From Flavobacterium sp. (GTDB lineage: Bacteria; Bacteroidota; Bacteroidia; Flavobacteriales; Flavobacteriaceae): a stretch of DNA of 5,927 nt. The notes under the pieces are model-generated. The model made no database searches, was not told the origin of the DNA, and saw only the letters and a program-made list of their open reading frames with translations. This document shows positions 1-5,333 of the stretch, in pieces; positions within the stretch are counted from its first letter, which is position 1; every line of letters starts with the position of its first letter. The stretch is from NCBI GenBank assembly GCA_024642295.1, contig JAHEBK010000121.1:1-5927 (forward strand). Reading direction: 5' to 3'. The translations under genes were made by a program, and so were the position numbers.

Positions 1-114
1 TATCAAATTGATTTAAAAGAACATATTGAGGTAATTGTTATAGGACTTGTATTTGTTACCTTATCTCCTGTTTTATTAAAATTAACTAAAAAGATTCCTT
101 CTTCAGAAGATTAA
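1..114 (+). CDS. C-terminal fragment of a membrane protein, possibly DedA family (5' end outside window)
   Basis: Frame 1 is open from the left edge to a TAA at 112-114 and gives 37 residues. It begins with a short amphipathic stretch (YQIDLKEH), then one hydrophobic segment of about 20 residues (roughly residues 9-28, IEVIVIGLVFVTLSPVLLKL), and ends in a charged tail (TKKIPSSED). One membrane-spanning helix next to the C-terminus with a short basic/acidic tail is how Bacteroidetes DedA (SNARE-associated, polyprenyl-phosphate flippase-like) proteins commonly end, and the wording of this helix resembles them. That assignment is from memory of the family and rests on very little sequence, so other polytopic inner-membrane proteins remain possible. 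A terminator hairpin lies about 33 nt past the stop, so this is probably the last gene of its transcript. Confidence 0.5.
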   Translation, partial: YQIDLKEHIEVIVIGLVFVTLSPVLLKLTKKIPSSED

Positions 115-146
115 AAAAAACTTAGTAGATATACCGTTCATAAATG

Positions 147-187
147 AAAATGCCCCAAAAAGTTAGACACTATTTAGGGCATTTTTT
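147..187 (+). terminator. Rho-independent terminator of the upstream membrane-protein gene
   Basis: A perfect 9-bp stem, AAAATGCCC (147-155) with GGGCATTTT (177-185), encloses a 21-nt loop, and the T run continues to 187. The position, 33 nt after the TAA at 112-114, suits a plus-strand terminator. The left arm and loop resemble the terminal inverted repeat of IS3-family elements (see findings), so the hairpin may derive from an insertion sequence. Confidence 0.7.
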
Positions 188-234
188 ATGCTTTATAATA
201 TGGTAAAAGAATTTTTGGAGTTGTAGTATAAAAT

Positions 235-266
235 AAAGGCAGTGGTTTTGTATACCAACTGCCTTT
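235..266 (-). terminator. Terminator of the MG2/plug-type protein gene
   Basis: AAAGGCAGT (235-243) pairs with ACTGCCTTT (258-266). The stem extends through GGT/ACC with a one-base bulge, leaving a loop of about 7 nt. Read on the minus strand it lies 30 bases beyond the stop of the gene at 296-2674 and is followed by a T-rich tract (TTTATTTTATAC). The plus-strand side has no T run, so it mainly serves the minus-strand gene. Confidence 0.75.
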
Positions 267-295
267 GAAGATTATTTAATTGATGTTTTGATTTT

Positions 296-2674
296 CTATT
301 CTTGAACTGGTACTTTTTGAATTTCGGAGATTAATTGACCATCATTAGTGAAGCCTTCTATTAAAACTTGAATTTCTTTTTGAGCCCCTTTTGGGAATTT
401 AAGTTCGTAATTAGGATTGTCTTTTAGGGCAATAGTAGGTGTCCAGTTTAGCGTTCCAAAATAAAAGAATTCTTTTTGAGTTTCGAAAGCAGCATTTTTA
501 AATAGGATGTTTTTTGTAAAACCTGTTGTGACAATTAAAGAGGTGTATTTGACTCTGAAATAGTTATTTTTTGAACCCCCTTGTTTTAGGAAAATTTTAA
601 TAGTTCCATTGTTTCCTGCTGAAGTGTCTGAAGCTCCCGACTTGTCTATATAAATTTCGTCAACTTCACTGATGTCCATGCTGAACAATAAATTTAGATC
701 TAGTACTATTTGATTGTCAATATAAACAGCTGGAGGAGGGTTAGATTCAGCAAATGATTGTATTCTTGTATTACGGATATAGGCGTTATTATCTTCGGGA
801 TCAATTCCTGTTTGGTATCCATTTCGACCTATAAAATCAAGAACAGTACCAAATTCATTATCGTCTATTTTGAATGCATTCGCATTTATACTCATATTGT
901 CTTTATGTGTAAAAACCTCTTTTTTGAAGGTATTATTAATTGTTACTCCTTCTAGGTTAACAATATCTTGATCAAAAATAGATTTTGTAAACGTAAATTT
1001 ATTTTCGGGCTTTTTTTCTTCAATAGGGCATTTGTTTTTTTCAAATTCAAATGGTAGCATAAACTGATTTTCATTAGGTCTAACTTTTGCTACAATATTG
1101 GTGAATTTTACTATGTTTTTTTCATTAACCATTTGTAAAATAAAAACTGTTGAATCTTGGGCGAAAAAATTATCAAACTTAAAATTACCTTTTTGATCAA
1201 TATCAGTAAATTCAAAAACGTTATCTTTTATAGAAATAAGAGAAATTTTATTTTTTGATTTAGGATTAATTTCTTTTTCAACTTTTCCGCTTATAGTAAC
1301 TCCTTTGTTAAAACTATAATTTATTTTTGGAAGTTTGTTTTTAATGTTGTCCCAACTGAATTTGCTTCTAGTTTGATTGAGCATTAAAGATTCCATATCT
1401 TGTTTTTGATTAGTATTATTTGGGTCAAAATAGGAATAATTATCATTTTCTGGTTTTTCTAAATAAGCATTAAGATAGAATGTTCCTTGAATCGACTTTT
1501 TAAATGCGATACAATTATTACTTTCAGGGAGTACACTAATACTTAAATTTGCTTGTTTTACATCAGTTCTTCCTGTTAACATGATGCTGTCATTTGCTAT
1601 TGCTTTTGCTTCTAATGTAGTACTAGGCTTGTCAGTAGCATAATGAAATAATAGTCTTTCTGCTATTTGATTAAGGTTTTCATCAATAAGACGTATGGTG
1701 TTAACGCCATTTGCTAAATATTTTTTATCAAATAGTAGTACTTTTTCAGTTTCATCATCTGTAAAACTAAATTCTTTTTGAATGGTTCGTGCGTTTTGAT
1801 GAATAAGTAGTGTGTATTTTTTGTTTTTAAATAATTCTAATCCCTTTTCATTTGTTTTTATAGCTACAGCAAGAGTGTTTTTTGGTAAATTATTATTGTA
1901 ACTCAAAGTGATTCCTGTTTCATTTGTTAATGGCAAAGGTTGATTTAAGTTGAGTTTGTCGGTTTTAACTTTTAGAGTGTATGTTTCGTTAGCTTCTGGT
2001 ATAAAATAGAAAAATCCATTACCCATTTTGTTTGTGTTAAAACGAGTAACTTCATTTGATTTTGAATCTAAAATAAGTCCATCTTTAATCTCAATTCCTT
2101 TTTGGTTGCAATCAACAATTTTAACTCCTACAGTATTGTTTATTTCATTGATAATGAAACCAGCTTCGGGATAAATTACTGCAGTTGCTGTTTTCCAATT
2201 AGGCTCATTGGATTTTAGGTCGTATGGTTCATCTTTGTTAATGATTTCAACCCTCTGCGTGAAGGAGTCGTCTTCATTAAAATTATTCATCCAATTAGTA
2301 TAAAAATGGAAATGGTAGGTTCCTGATTTAAATTTACTATTCAAGTGAATTCCGCCTGAAAAAGTACCATTTGTAGTATAAAGAAGTTGCTTTTGTATAA
2401 TTTGATCTTGCTCATTATAGATTACTAACTGAACATTTGTGGTATTGGCATGAGGAATATTGTAGTTTTTACTTAGGACATATCCTTTAAAAGCAATATC
2501 TTCATTGGTTACATAAATATCTTTGTTGAATTGTACGTGGATGTTCTCTCGGTCGTATTTAAAATAATCTTCAATTAGTTTTTTAATTTTTACTTGATTA
2601 CTTTGAGGAGCTGTGTTTTGCGAGATACATTGGAAAAACAGTAACAAATAAAATATTGTAATGCTTTGTTTCAT
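296..2674 (-). CDS. Exported envelope protein with MG2-like, carboxypeptidase-regulatory-like and TonB-plug-like domains
   Basis: A 792-residue protein. Residues 1-19 form a signal peptide (MKQSITIFYLLLFFQCISQ). Cys16 sits where a lipobox cysteine might be, but FFQC is a poor lipobox, so ordinary Sec cleavage is more likely. Residues about 40-145 resemble an alpha-2-macroglobulin MG2 domain, with the hallmarks VQFNKDIYVTNEDIAFKGY and FYTNWMNNF seen in many Bacteroidetes surface proteins. Residues about 458-525 (GVTISGKVEKE to MVNEKNIVKF) look like a carboxypeptidase-regulatory beta-sandwich. Residues about 570-700 resemble a TonB-receptor plug, with AVYIDNQIVLD, ISEVDEIYIDKSGASD and NNGTIKIFLKQGG. 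No 22-strand barrel follows; only about 90 residues remain, ending in a segment around EIQVLIEGFTNDGQLISEI. It is probably exported to the periplasm or outer-membrane surface. The substrate is unknown and no enzymatic motif was seen. It appears monocistronic, with its own terminator. Start chosen: the ATG directly before the signal peptide. Domain calls are from pattern memory. Confidence 0.85.
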   Translation of the reverse strand: MKQSITIFYLLLFFQCISQNTAPQSNQVKIKKLIEDYFKYDRENIHVQFNKDIYVTNEDIAFKGYVLSKNYNIPHANTTNVQLVIYNEQDQIIQKQLLYTTNGTFSGGIHLNSKFKSGTYHFHFYTNWMNNFNEDDSFTQRVEIINKDEPYDLKSNEPNWKTATAVIYPEAGFIINEINNTVGVKIVDCNQKGIEIKDGLILDSKSNEVTRFNTNKMGNGFFYFIPEANETYTLKVKTDKLNLNQPLPLTNETGITLSYNNNLPKNTLAVAIKTNEKGLELFKNKKYTLLIHQNARTIQKEFSFTDDETEKVLLFDKKYLANGVNTIRLIDENLNQIAERLLFHYATDKPSTTLEAKAIANDSIMLTGRTDVKQANLSISVLPESNNCIAFKKSIQGTFYLNAYLEKPENDNYSYFDPNNTNQKQDMESLMLNQTRSKFSWDNIKNKLPKINYSFNKGVTISGKVEKEINPKSKNKISLISIKDNVFEFTDIDQKGNFKFDNFFAQDSTVFILQMVNEKNIVKFTNIVAKVRPNENQFMLPFEFEKNKCPIEEKKPENKFTFTKSIFDQDIVNLEGVTINNTFKKEVFTHKDNMSINANAFKIDDNEFGTVLDFIGRNGYQTGIDPEDNNAYIRNTRIQSFAESNPPPAVYIDNQIVLDLNLLFSMDISEVDEIYIDKSGASDTSAGNNGTIKIFLKQGGSKNNYFRVKYTSLIVTTGFTKNILFKNAAFETQKEFFYFGTLNWTPTIALKDNPNYELKFPKGAQKEIQVLIEGFTNDGQLISEIQKVPVQE

Positions 2675-2686
2675 GATTTAAAATTT

Positions 2687-2695
2687 GTAAAGATA
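2687..2695 (-). promoter_or_regulatory. Possible -7 element for the 792-residue protein gene
   Basis: On the minus strand this reads TATCTTTAC, one base off the Bacteroidetes -7 consensus TAnnTTTG. It lies 12 bases upstream of the ATG at 2674. No TTG/TTTG box is found at the expected distance upstream (about 2713-2722), and transcription from it would give a leader of only a few bases. The call is weak; the T/A-rich DNA of this region produces such matches by chance. Confidence 0.3.
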
Positions 2696-2942
2696 GTTTT
2701 GTTTTTTTGGGTAAATTTAATTATTATGCCGTTAAATATTCATAATATATTTATAATGTTTTAAGTTGATTTATTCTGTTTTTAGATGTGTTAAATGGGA
2801 AAAAGGTTTAATTATCTTATTTTTTTAATAATAGGTTTGGTGTGAAGTTTAAGAAAAAAACCGTGCTTTTAAAGTAATATAATACTGTTTTATTTTAATA
2901 ATTTTAAAGTTAGACCGTTCAAAATTCAATAAGATTTTTTTC

Positions 2943-2972
2943 TTGATTCAATAATGATTCGTTTATGTTTGC
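2943..2972 (+). promoter_or_regulatory. Bacteroidetes-type promoter with no protein gene downstream
   Basis: TTG at 2943-2945 and TATGTTTGC at 2964-2972 are separated by 18 bases. The second box is an exact match to TAnnTTTG with the favoured C after it, and the spacing is within the range known for the Bacteroidetes primary sigma factor. Transcription would start near 2977-2980 and run right. The next plus-strand protein gene, moeA, starts over 1 kb away, beyond a strong terminator and with its own promoter-like site, so this promoter probably drives something else. Confidence 0.55.
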
Positions 2973-3012
2973 TTAGTGGGCAAAATATAGGAGTGCAAAA
3001 GGTACTGTTAAA

Positions 3013-3047
3013 ATGCATGTATTACTTGATTTTGATGGTAATTGCAT
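3013..3047 (+). other. Bulged hairpin within the candidate small RNA
   Basis: ATGCA (3013-3017) pairs with TGCAT (3043-3047), and ATTAC (3021-3025) pairs with GTAAT (3038-3042). A 3-nt bulge (TGT, 3018-3020) interrupts the left arm, and the loop is 12 nt. Ten base pairs in two stacked helices is more than simple AT-richness usually gives, but it is unproven. Confidence 0.4.
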
Positions 3048-3105
3048 ATTTACAATACTATAACCAATGGCAAAATGTCAGATAACAAAGGGGCTTGTGA
3101 GATTC

Positions 3106-3167
3106 CTCTTTTAAAAGGAAGTGTAGTTTTTGTTGTCCGTTTTTACAACAATTTTCTCTTTTAAAAG
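3106..3167. repeat. Pair of 12-base self-complementary repeats flanking a hairpin
   Basis: CTCTTTTAAAAG occurs at 3106-3117 and again at 3156-3167, exactly 50 bases apart. Its last ten bases (CTTTTAAAAG) are a perfect palindrome, so the copies can be read as direct or inverted repeats. Between them TGTTGT (3131-3136) pairs with ACAACA (3145-3150), extended by one pair outside, around an 8-nt loop. The arrangement could fold as one long stem capped by the inner hairpin, or could be a pair of protein-binding sites. Confidence 0.5.
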
Positions 3168-3257
3168 ATCATTTCAAAGAATAAACTCAATGAAATAATT
3201 CTTTTTTATGATTAAATTTTACTTAGGACAGTATTGATCTTAAATTTTGAGACAAAA

Positions 3258-3282
3258 AAAAATCCCGTAGAACGGGATTTTT
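3258..3282. terminator. Bidirectional Rho-independent terminator
   Basis: AAAAATCCCGT (3258-3268) and ACGGGATTTTT (3272-3282) form a perfect 11-bp stem with a 3-nt AGA loop. On the minus strand it lies 16 bases beyond the stop of the LTxxQ protein gene, and its T tract continues over 3254-3257, a strong terminator. On the plus strand the arm itself ends in TTTTT, so it can also stop rightward transcripts such as the candidate small RNA. Confidence 0.85.
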
Positions 3283-3298
3283 AAAATGAATTTTCTTT

Positions 3299-3625
3299 TT
3301 ATTGACCAGCAGCTTCTTTTGCTGCTTTTTCTTTTTCTCTAAGTTCTTTTCTTAACTGTTTTTGCTCTGGAGTTAAAATTGCATTTATTCTTTTTCCAAT
3401 TTCTTTTCCTTTTTCTTTGTTTGCTTCAGCGTTGTCTGGGTTTTCTTTGCTGTCTTTTTGAAGTGCTGCTTGTTCTTCAAAAATTGGTTTTAATTGCGAT
3501 TGTTGATCCGCTGTTAATGACAATTCTGTAGTCATCTTTTCTAACATTTTTTCAGCTCCACCTTTCTTTTGAGCAAATCCGGTTAAACTTACAGCTAACA
3601 AAGCTGCGATAATTAATTTTTTCAT
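3299..3625 (-). CDS. Small secreted LTxxQ-motif protein (Spy/CpxP-like)
   Basis: A 108-residue protein. Residues 1-19 are a clear signal peptide (MKKLIIAALLAVSLTGFAQ) with the usual Flavobacterium AQ ending, so the mature product of about 89 residues is periplasmic. It carries two LTxxQ motifs, LTADQ (37-41) and LTPEQ (84-88), about 47 residues apart, as in the Spy/CpxP family of periplasmic chaperones and stress sensors. The mature part is rich in Lys, Glu, Gln and Ala with no Cys, predicting an all-helical, highly charged protein; the C-terminal part (about 89-107) is a continuous charged helix. Spy proteins bind unfolded proteins and CpxP inhibits CpxA; which role applies here cannot be told, and no sensor kinase is adjacent. 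Start chosen: the ATG directly before the signal peptide, with an A-rich leader (AAAAAAGAA). It is transcribed alone, with its own promoter region and terminator. Confidence 0.85.
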   Translation of the reverse strand: MKKLIIAALLAVSLTGFAQKKGGAEKMLEKMTTELSLTADQQSQLKPIFEEQAALQKDSKENPDNAEANKEKGKEIGKRINAILTPEQKQLRKELREKEKAAKEAAGQ

Positions 3626-3704
3626 TTCTTTTTTAAGTTTTTGAGTTAATAGTTTCTTAGGATTTTTTTAAAATAAAAGCTTTAATATCCTTTGTAAAAC
3701 TGGA

Positions 3705-3739
3705 GTAAATGTAGAAATATTTTGAATCCAAAAAACAAA
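3705..3739 (-). promoter_or_regulatory. Possible promoter of the LTxxQ protein gene
   Basis: On the minus strand TTTG (3739-3736) is followed after 22 bases by TACATTTAC (3713-3705), near the Bacteroidetes -7 consensus TAnnTTTG but with A in place of G. The leader would be about 75 nt. A perfect TAAATTTG at 3743-3736 on the same strand is an alternative -7 box, but it lacks an upstream TTG at the right distance. One of these probably drives the gene; which one is not clear from sequence. Confidence 0.35.
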
Positions 3740-3999
3740 TTTATATCTTATTTTTTTTAATGTTTTTTATAGTGTAATTGCTATTTATTAACTTAAATGA
3801 TAGTTAAAAAATGAATTAAATTTAATGAAAGTTTTTGTTTAATAACAAAACAATAAATGTCGTTTTTTGCTATTGATTTAAATTTGTAAACAATGAGTGT
3901 GAAAAAAGTCTAAAAAGATTCCAGAAGCTGTTTTGTCGTAAAAAATAAATATAAAACAGTACTGATTTTTCCCTCTTATAAAAAATGAATTGTTCATGA

Positions 4000-4032
4000 T
4001 TGTGTCATATTCCTTTTGGAATTGTATTTTTG
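4000..4032 (+). promoter_or_regulatory. Probable moeA promoter
   Basis: TTG at 4000-4002 and TATTTTTG at 4025-4032 (exact TAnnTTTG) are 22 bases apart, the Bacteroidetes primary promoter layout. The predicted start near 4037-4040 leaves a leader of about 15 bases before the ATG at 4053. That leader is A-rich (AAATAAAAGATACTT) with no Shine-Dalgarno sequence, which is usual for this phylum. Confidence 0.55.
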
Positions 4033-4052
4033 AAAAGAAATAAAAGATACTT

Positions 4053-5225
4053 ATGGTTAGTGTTCAAGAAGCTTTTTCGATACTTAAAAATAATATGCCC
4101 GCTCTTAAAGTTAAAGAATGTCCTTTGGCTACAGCCAGAAAACATATTCTTGCCGAAGATTTATATGCGCCTATCAGTATGCCACCTTTCCGACAATCGG
4201 CTATGGATGGTTTTGCTTTAGGATTGCACGATGGTTTAGAGTATAAAATTATTGGAGAAATCAAAGCTGGAGATGTTCATCAAGTAGATTTGATGCCAGG
4301 GCAAGCAGTAAAGATTTTTACAGGAGCTCCAGTTCCTGATTCGGCACAAGCGGTAATTCAGATTGAAAAAGTTAGTGAATCAGGAACGGTTTTACTATTG
4401 ACTGAAAAACCTAAATATGGAATGAATATTCGTCCTATTGGGGAACAAAATAATGAAGGGGATTTGGCTCTTGAAAAAGGAACAATGCTCAATGCTGCTT
4501 GCATTGGCTTTCTGGCAGGTTTAGGATTTATTACGGTAAAAGTCTATCAAAAACCTACCGTTGGAATTATAGTAACTGGAAATGAATTAGTACAACCTGG
4601 GTTGCCTTTGACTCACGGAAAAATTTATGAAAGCAATTCGGTGATGTTACAAACAGCGTTACAGGATGCTTTTTTTGAAAAGATTAAAACCTACGAAGTC
4701 AACGATGATTTTGATAATACCAAAAGGATATTAAAAGAAGCGTTAACTGAAAATGAAGTTGTTTTGGTTTCTGGTGGAATATCAGTGGGAGATTATGATT
4801 TTGTAGCGCAAGCTTTGGAGAGCCTAGTCGTTGAAACACTTTTTTATAAAGTAAAACAAAAACCAGGAAAACCCCTTTTTGCAGGAAAGTTAAAGGATAA
4901 AATAATCTTTGCTTTACCAGGTAATCCCGCGGCATCTCTGACTTGTTTTTATGTGTATGTTTTGCCAACCTTACAAATGATGTCAGGATTAGAACGGGAA
5001 TATGGACAAACAGAATCTAAAAAACTGGCGCATAATTTTAGTGTGAGCAATGCTCGGAATCAATTCTTGAAAGCGCATATAGTAGGGGATGAGGTAACGA
5101 TTTTAACTCATCAAAATTCTTCGATGCTGAATACTTTTTCAGTTTCTAATGGATTGGTTTATGTGGAAGATGGAGGTTATGAACTATCTAAAGGAGATGC
5201 TGTTTCAGTTTATGTAGTAACATAA
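4053..5225 (+). CDS. moeA: Molybdopterin molybdotransferase MoeA
   Basis: This 390-residue protein is full length for MoeA (usually about 390-410). MoeA inserts molybdate into adenylylated molybdopterin, the last common step of molybdenum cofactor synthesis, in the cytoplasm. The N-terminal MoeA_N region (about 1-165) has PPFRQSAMDGFA (44-55), whose Asp52 matches the conserved functional Asp59 of E. coli MoeA, IFTGAPVP (88-95) and RPIGE (127-131). The MoCF-binding domain (about 168-310) has GIIVTGNELVQPG (171-183), IYESNS (191-196), SGGISVGDYDF (240-250), KPGKP (270-274) and ALPGNPAAS (287-295). The C-terminal MoeA_C domain (about 320-390) ends GDAVSVYVV. Most MoeA proteins read TGDEL where this reads TGNEL (Asn177), a mild change. 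Start chosen: MVSVQEAF aligns with the normal MoeA N-terminus, and a promoter lies just upstream. No other cofactor gene is in the window, so moeA stands alone here, convergent with the acyl-CoA dehydrogenase. Confidence 0.95.
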   Translation: MVSVQEAFSILKNNMPALKVKECPLATARKHILAEDLYAPISMPPFRQSAMDGFALGLHDGLEYKIIGEIKAGDVHQVDLMPGQAVKIFTGAPVPDSAQAVIQIEKVSESGTVLLLTEKPKYGMNIRPIGEQNNEGDLALEKGTMLNAACIGFLAGLGFITVKVYQKPTVGIIVTGNELVQPGLPLTHGKIYESNSVMLQTALQDAFFEKIKTYEVNDDFDNTKRILKEALTENEVVLVSGGISVGDYDFVAQALESLVVETLFYKVKQKPGKPLFAGKLKDKIIFALPGNPAASLTCFYVYVLPTLQMMSGLEREYGQTESKKLAHNFSVSNARNQFLKAHIVGDEVTILTHQNSSMLNTFSVSNGLVYVEDGGYELSKGDAVSVYVVT

Positions 5226-5248
5226 AGCATTTGACTAACCTAAAAAAA

Positions 5249-5309
5249 ATAAACCATTAAAATTAAGTTTATTAAGACCTGCTTAATTTTCTTAATTTTA
5301 ATGGTTTAT
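5249..5309. terminator. Long palindromic bidirectional terminator between convergent genes
   Basis: A perfect 19-bp stem pairs 5249-5267 (ATAAACCATTAAAATTAAG) with 5291-5309. Inside is a symmetrical TTT/TTT internal loop, then a 6-bp stem (ATTAAG 5271-5276 with CTTAAT 5282-5287) and a 5-nt ACCTG loop. It sits 23 bases after the moeA stop and 24 bases beyond the dehydrogenase stop. On the minus strand it is followed by eight T (5249-5242), so it is a strong terminator for the dehydrogenase. On the plus strand only ATAAATTTATAA follows, a weaker signal for moeA. The stem is much longer than the other terminators in the window. Confidence 0.75.
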
Positions 5310-5333
5310 AAATTTATAATGTTGGATATACTG

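Larger units (their letters stand above)
2675..3257. other. Long intergenic region without a convincing protein gene
   Basis: No frame on either strand holds a credible protein gene. The best openings are plus-strand ORFs of about 15 codons and a minus-strand opening of about 35 codons near 2980-3080, with no homology I recognise. Positions 2675-2930 are very AT-rich (T runs, TTAAT-type sequence) and show nothing beyond the weak -7 element. From about 2940 the character changes: a plus-strand promoter, a bulged hairpin at 3013-3047, a hairpin at 3130-3151, two copies of a 12-base repeat, and then the terminator at 3258. This right half is treated separately as a candidate non-coding RNA. Confidence 0.7.
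2978..3282 (+). ncRNA. Candidate small RNA of about 300 nt
   Basis: The prediction rests on a good promoter at 2943-2972, a Rho-independent terminator at 3258-3282 that also works in the plus direction, and internal structure between them. The structure includes a bulged hairpin (3013-3047: ATGCA and ATTAC pairing with GTAAT and TGCAT, 12-nt loop) and a 7-bp hairpin (3130-3151) flanked by two copies of the self-complementary CTCTTTTAAAAG. Only ORFs of about 15 codons lie inside, so it is probably non-coding. It does not match 6S RNA, tmRNA or SRP RNA by any signature I can see; its ends do not pair as in 6S or tmRNA. The start site is inferred from the promoter, and a shorter RNA is possible. 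Its 3' end would overlap, in antisense, the terminator of the LTxxQ protein gene. Confidence 0.35.
3626..4052. other. Divergent intergenic region between the LTxxQ gene and moeA
   Basis: This 427-bp AT-rich gap carries the 5' signals of both flanking genes, which point away from each other. No protein gene, tRNA or strong hairpin was found. A plus-strand TAAATTTG at 3879-3886 fits the -7 consensus but has no -33 partner. A weak CTGTTTT/AAAACAG inverted pair around 3935-3960 and an imperfect ATGAA..TTCAT pair near 3985-3997 are within what such AT-rich DNA gives by chance. The length is large for two promoters, so binding sites for a regulator are possible but none is recognisable. Confidence 0.6.

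Noticed and set aside
758..955. Plus-strand ORF of 65 codons
   Set aside because: It lies wholly inside the 792-residue minus-strand gene. Its product is rich in Ile, Cys and Ser with no domain, and no promoter precedes it; it is a reverse-strand shadow.
2975..3082. Minus-strand opening of about 35 codons (24 from its ATG) in the long intergenic gap
   Set aside because: It is too short, has no leader or promoter in a suitable place and no family I recognise, and a stop lies on each side. The short opening after its stop (ANINESLLNQEKNLIEF) made me consider a decayed gene, but there is no homolog to support this.
2978..3282. 6S RNA, tmRNA or SRP RNA identity for the candidate small RNA
   Set aside because: The ends do not pair to close a long rod (6S), there is no tRNA-like end or tag frame (tmRNA), and no GNRA-capped SRP domain is visible.
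4000..4221. Plus-strand ORF of 73 codons overlapping the moeA start
   Set aside because: It runs out of frame through the moeA promoter and the first 56 codons of moeA. The moeA frame matches the family throughout this stretch, so this ORF is spurious.
4064..4264. Minus-strand ORF of 66 codons within moeA
   Set aside because: It is antisense to conserved moeA codons, with no recognisable product or start signal.
4699..4968. Minus-strand ORF of 89 codons within moeA
   Set aside because: It is antisense to the conserved SGGISVGDYDF and LPGNPAAS region. The product has low-complexity composition (Leu, Gln, Lys, Phe) and no family resemblance.
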